6,665 nucleotides of DNA from Flammeovirgaceae bacterium UBA4659. Lineage in GTDB: Bacteria > Bacteroidota > Bacteroidia > Cytophagales > Cyclobacteriaceae. Under the pieces are notes generated by a model that worked only from the letters and a program-made list of their open reading frames with translations, had not been told where the DNA came from and did no database searches. This document shows, piece after piece, positions 6,460 through 6,665 of this stretch (its first letter is position 1; each line of letters begins with the position of its first letter). The stretch is taken from the NCBI GenBank assembly GCA_002405445.1, contig DHLV01000128.1, forward strand, positions 9,940 through 16,604, in the 5' to 3' direction. Made by a program: the position numbers and the translations under genes.

Positions 6460-6665
6460 ATGGAAAAAGACAAACTGCAACAAGTTGTCTGGTTGGTATG
6501 GCTTACACTTTTCGGCTGTCTCTTACTGTATCTGCTGCCACCCATCCATATCAGCAAGCTATCTCTTCGAAAAATGGACGTACTCAGCGACCTCCGCCTA
6601 GATGAAAAAAAACAAATTGCTCAAACACCCGCCACCCCCAAAGATTCAGTTACGGCACCTGCTTC
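6460..6665 (+). CDS. Single-pass membrane-anchored protein, N-terminal part (3' end outside window)
   Basis: The frame is open from ATG, 1 base after the previous stop, to the window edge, giving 68 complete codons. Residues 1-8 are charged or polar (MEKDKLQQ). A hydrophobic helix spans about 9-26 (VVWLVWLTLFGCLLLYLL), ending in PP, so the protein is probably an inner-membrane protein with its bulk in the periplasm. After the helix comes ISKLSLRKMDVLSDLRLDE, then a Pro/Ala/Thr-rich stretch that looks like a flexible linker. A membrane anchor followed by a motif like RKMDVLSDLR recalls, from memory, Bacteroidota SGNH/GDSL-hydrolase-like envelope proteins, but no catalytic block is inside the window, so this is only a suggestion. 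The 1-base gap places it in the ABC transporter-DUF218 operon. The start is supported by this coupling and by the complete helix that follows; no Shine-Dalgarno sequence is evident. Confidence 0.75.
   Translation, partial: MEKDKLQQVVWLVWLTLFGCLLLYLLPPIHISKLSLRKMDVLSDLRLDEKKQIAQTPATPKDSVTAPA

Noticed and set aside
6605..6612. Run of eight A residues in the last gene as a frameshift site
   Set aside because: The frame stays open on both sides, and GAA AAA AAA codons for Glu-Lys-Lys are ordinary; there is no downstream structure in view to suggest programmed slippage.

Overview
The window looks like chromosomal DNA from a member of the Bacteroidota, most likely the Cytophagales. This is inferred from moderate GC, starts without a Shine-Dalgarno sequence, TTTG / TAnnTTTG-like promoter boxes, and protein families typical of that phylum. 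There are no tRNA, rRNA, CRISPR, insertion-sequence or phage signals. Coding density is high and no gene-free stretch exceeds about 110 bases.

Left part (1-1540): the 3' end of a rightward gene for a probable outer-membrane beta-barrel protein is followed, after only 3 bases, by the stop codon of a leftward gene for a multi-pass membrane protein of the heparan-alpha-glucosaminide N-acetyltransferase (HGSNAT, COG4299/DUF5009) family. A 108-base divergent intergenic region (1541-1648) separates this from everything to the right.

Middle (1649-2586): a 295-residue lipoprotein of a conserved but functionally unknown Bacteroidota family, ending in a clear intrinsic terminator.

Right part (2637-6665): a tight cluster of at least three genes. 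It begins with a 1016-residue ABC half-transporter carrying an N-terminal TerB-like module, an FHA-like beta module, an ABCG-type ATPase, a CxxC linker and an ABC-2 membrane domain with a very large periplasmic insertion. A YdcF/ElyC/SanA-type DUF218 membrane protein follows after 3 bases. A single-pass membrane protein follows after 1 base and runs off the window. The spacing implies a single transcript and a shared cell-envelope role, but the substrate cannot be read from the sequence.

The most notable item is the ABC protein: its sensory front end, non-canonical D-loop, CxxC linker and helical periplasmic domain of about 235 residues make a poorly understood transporter architecture. Nothing here amounts to a clear new defence or mobile system.
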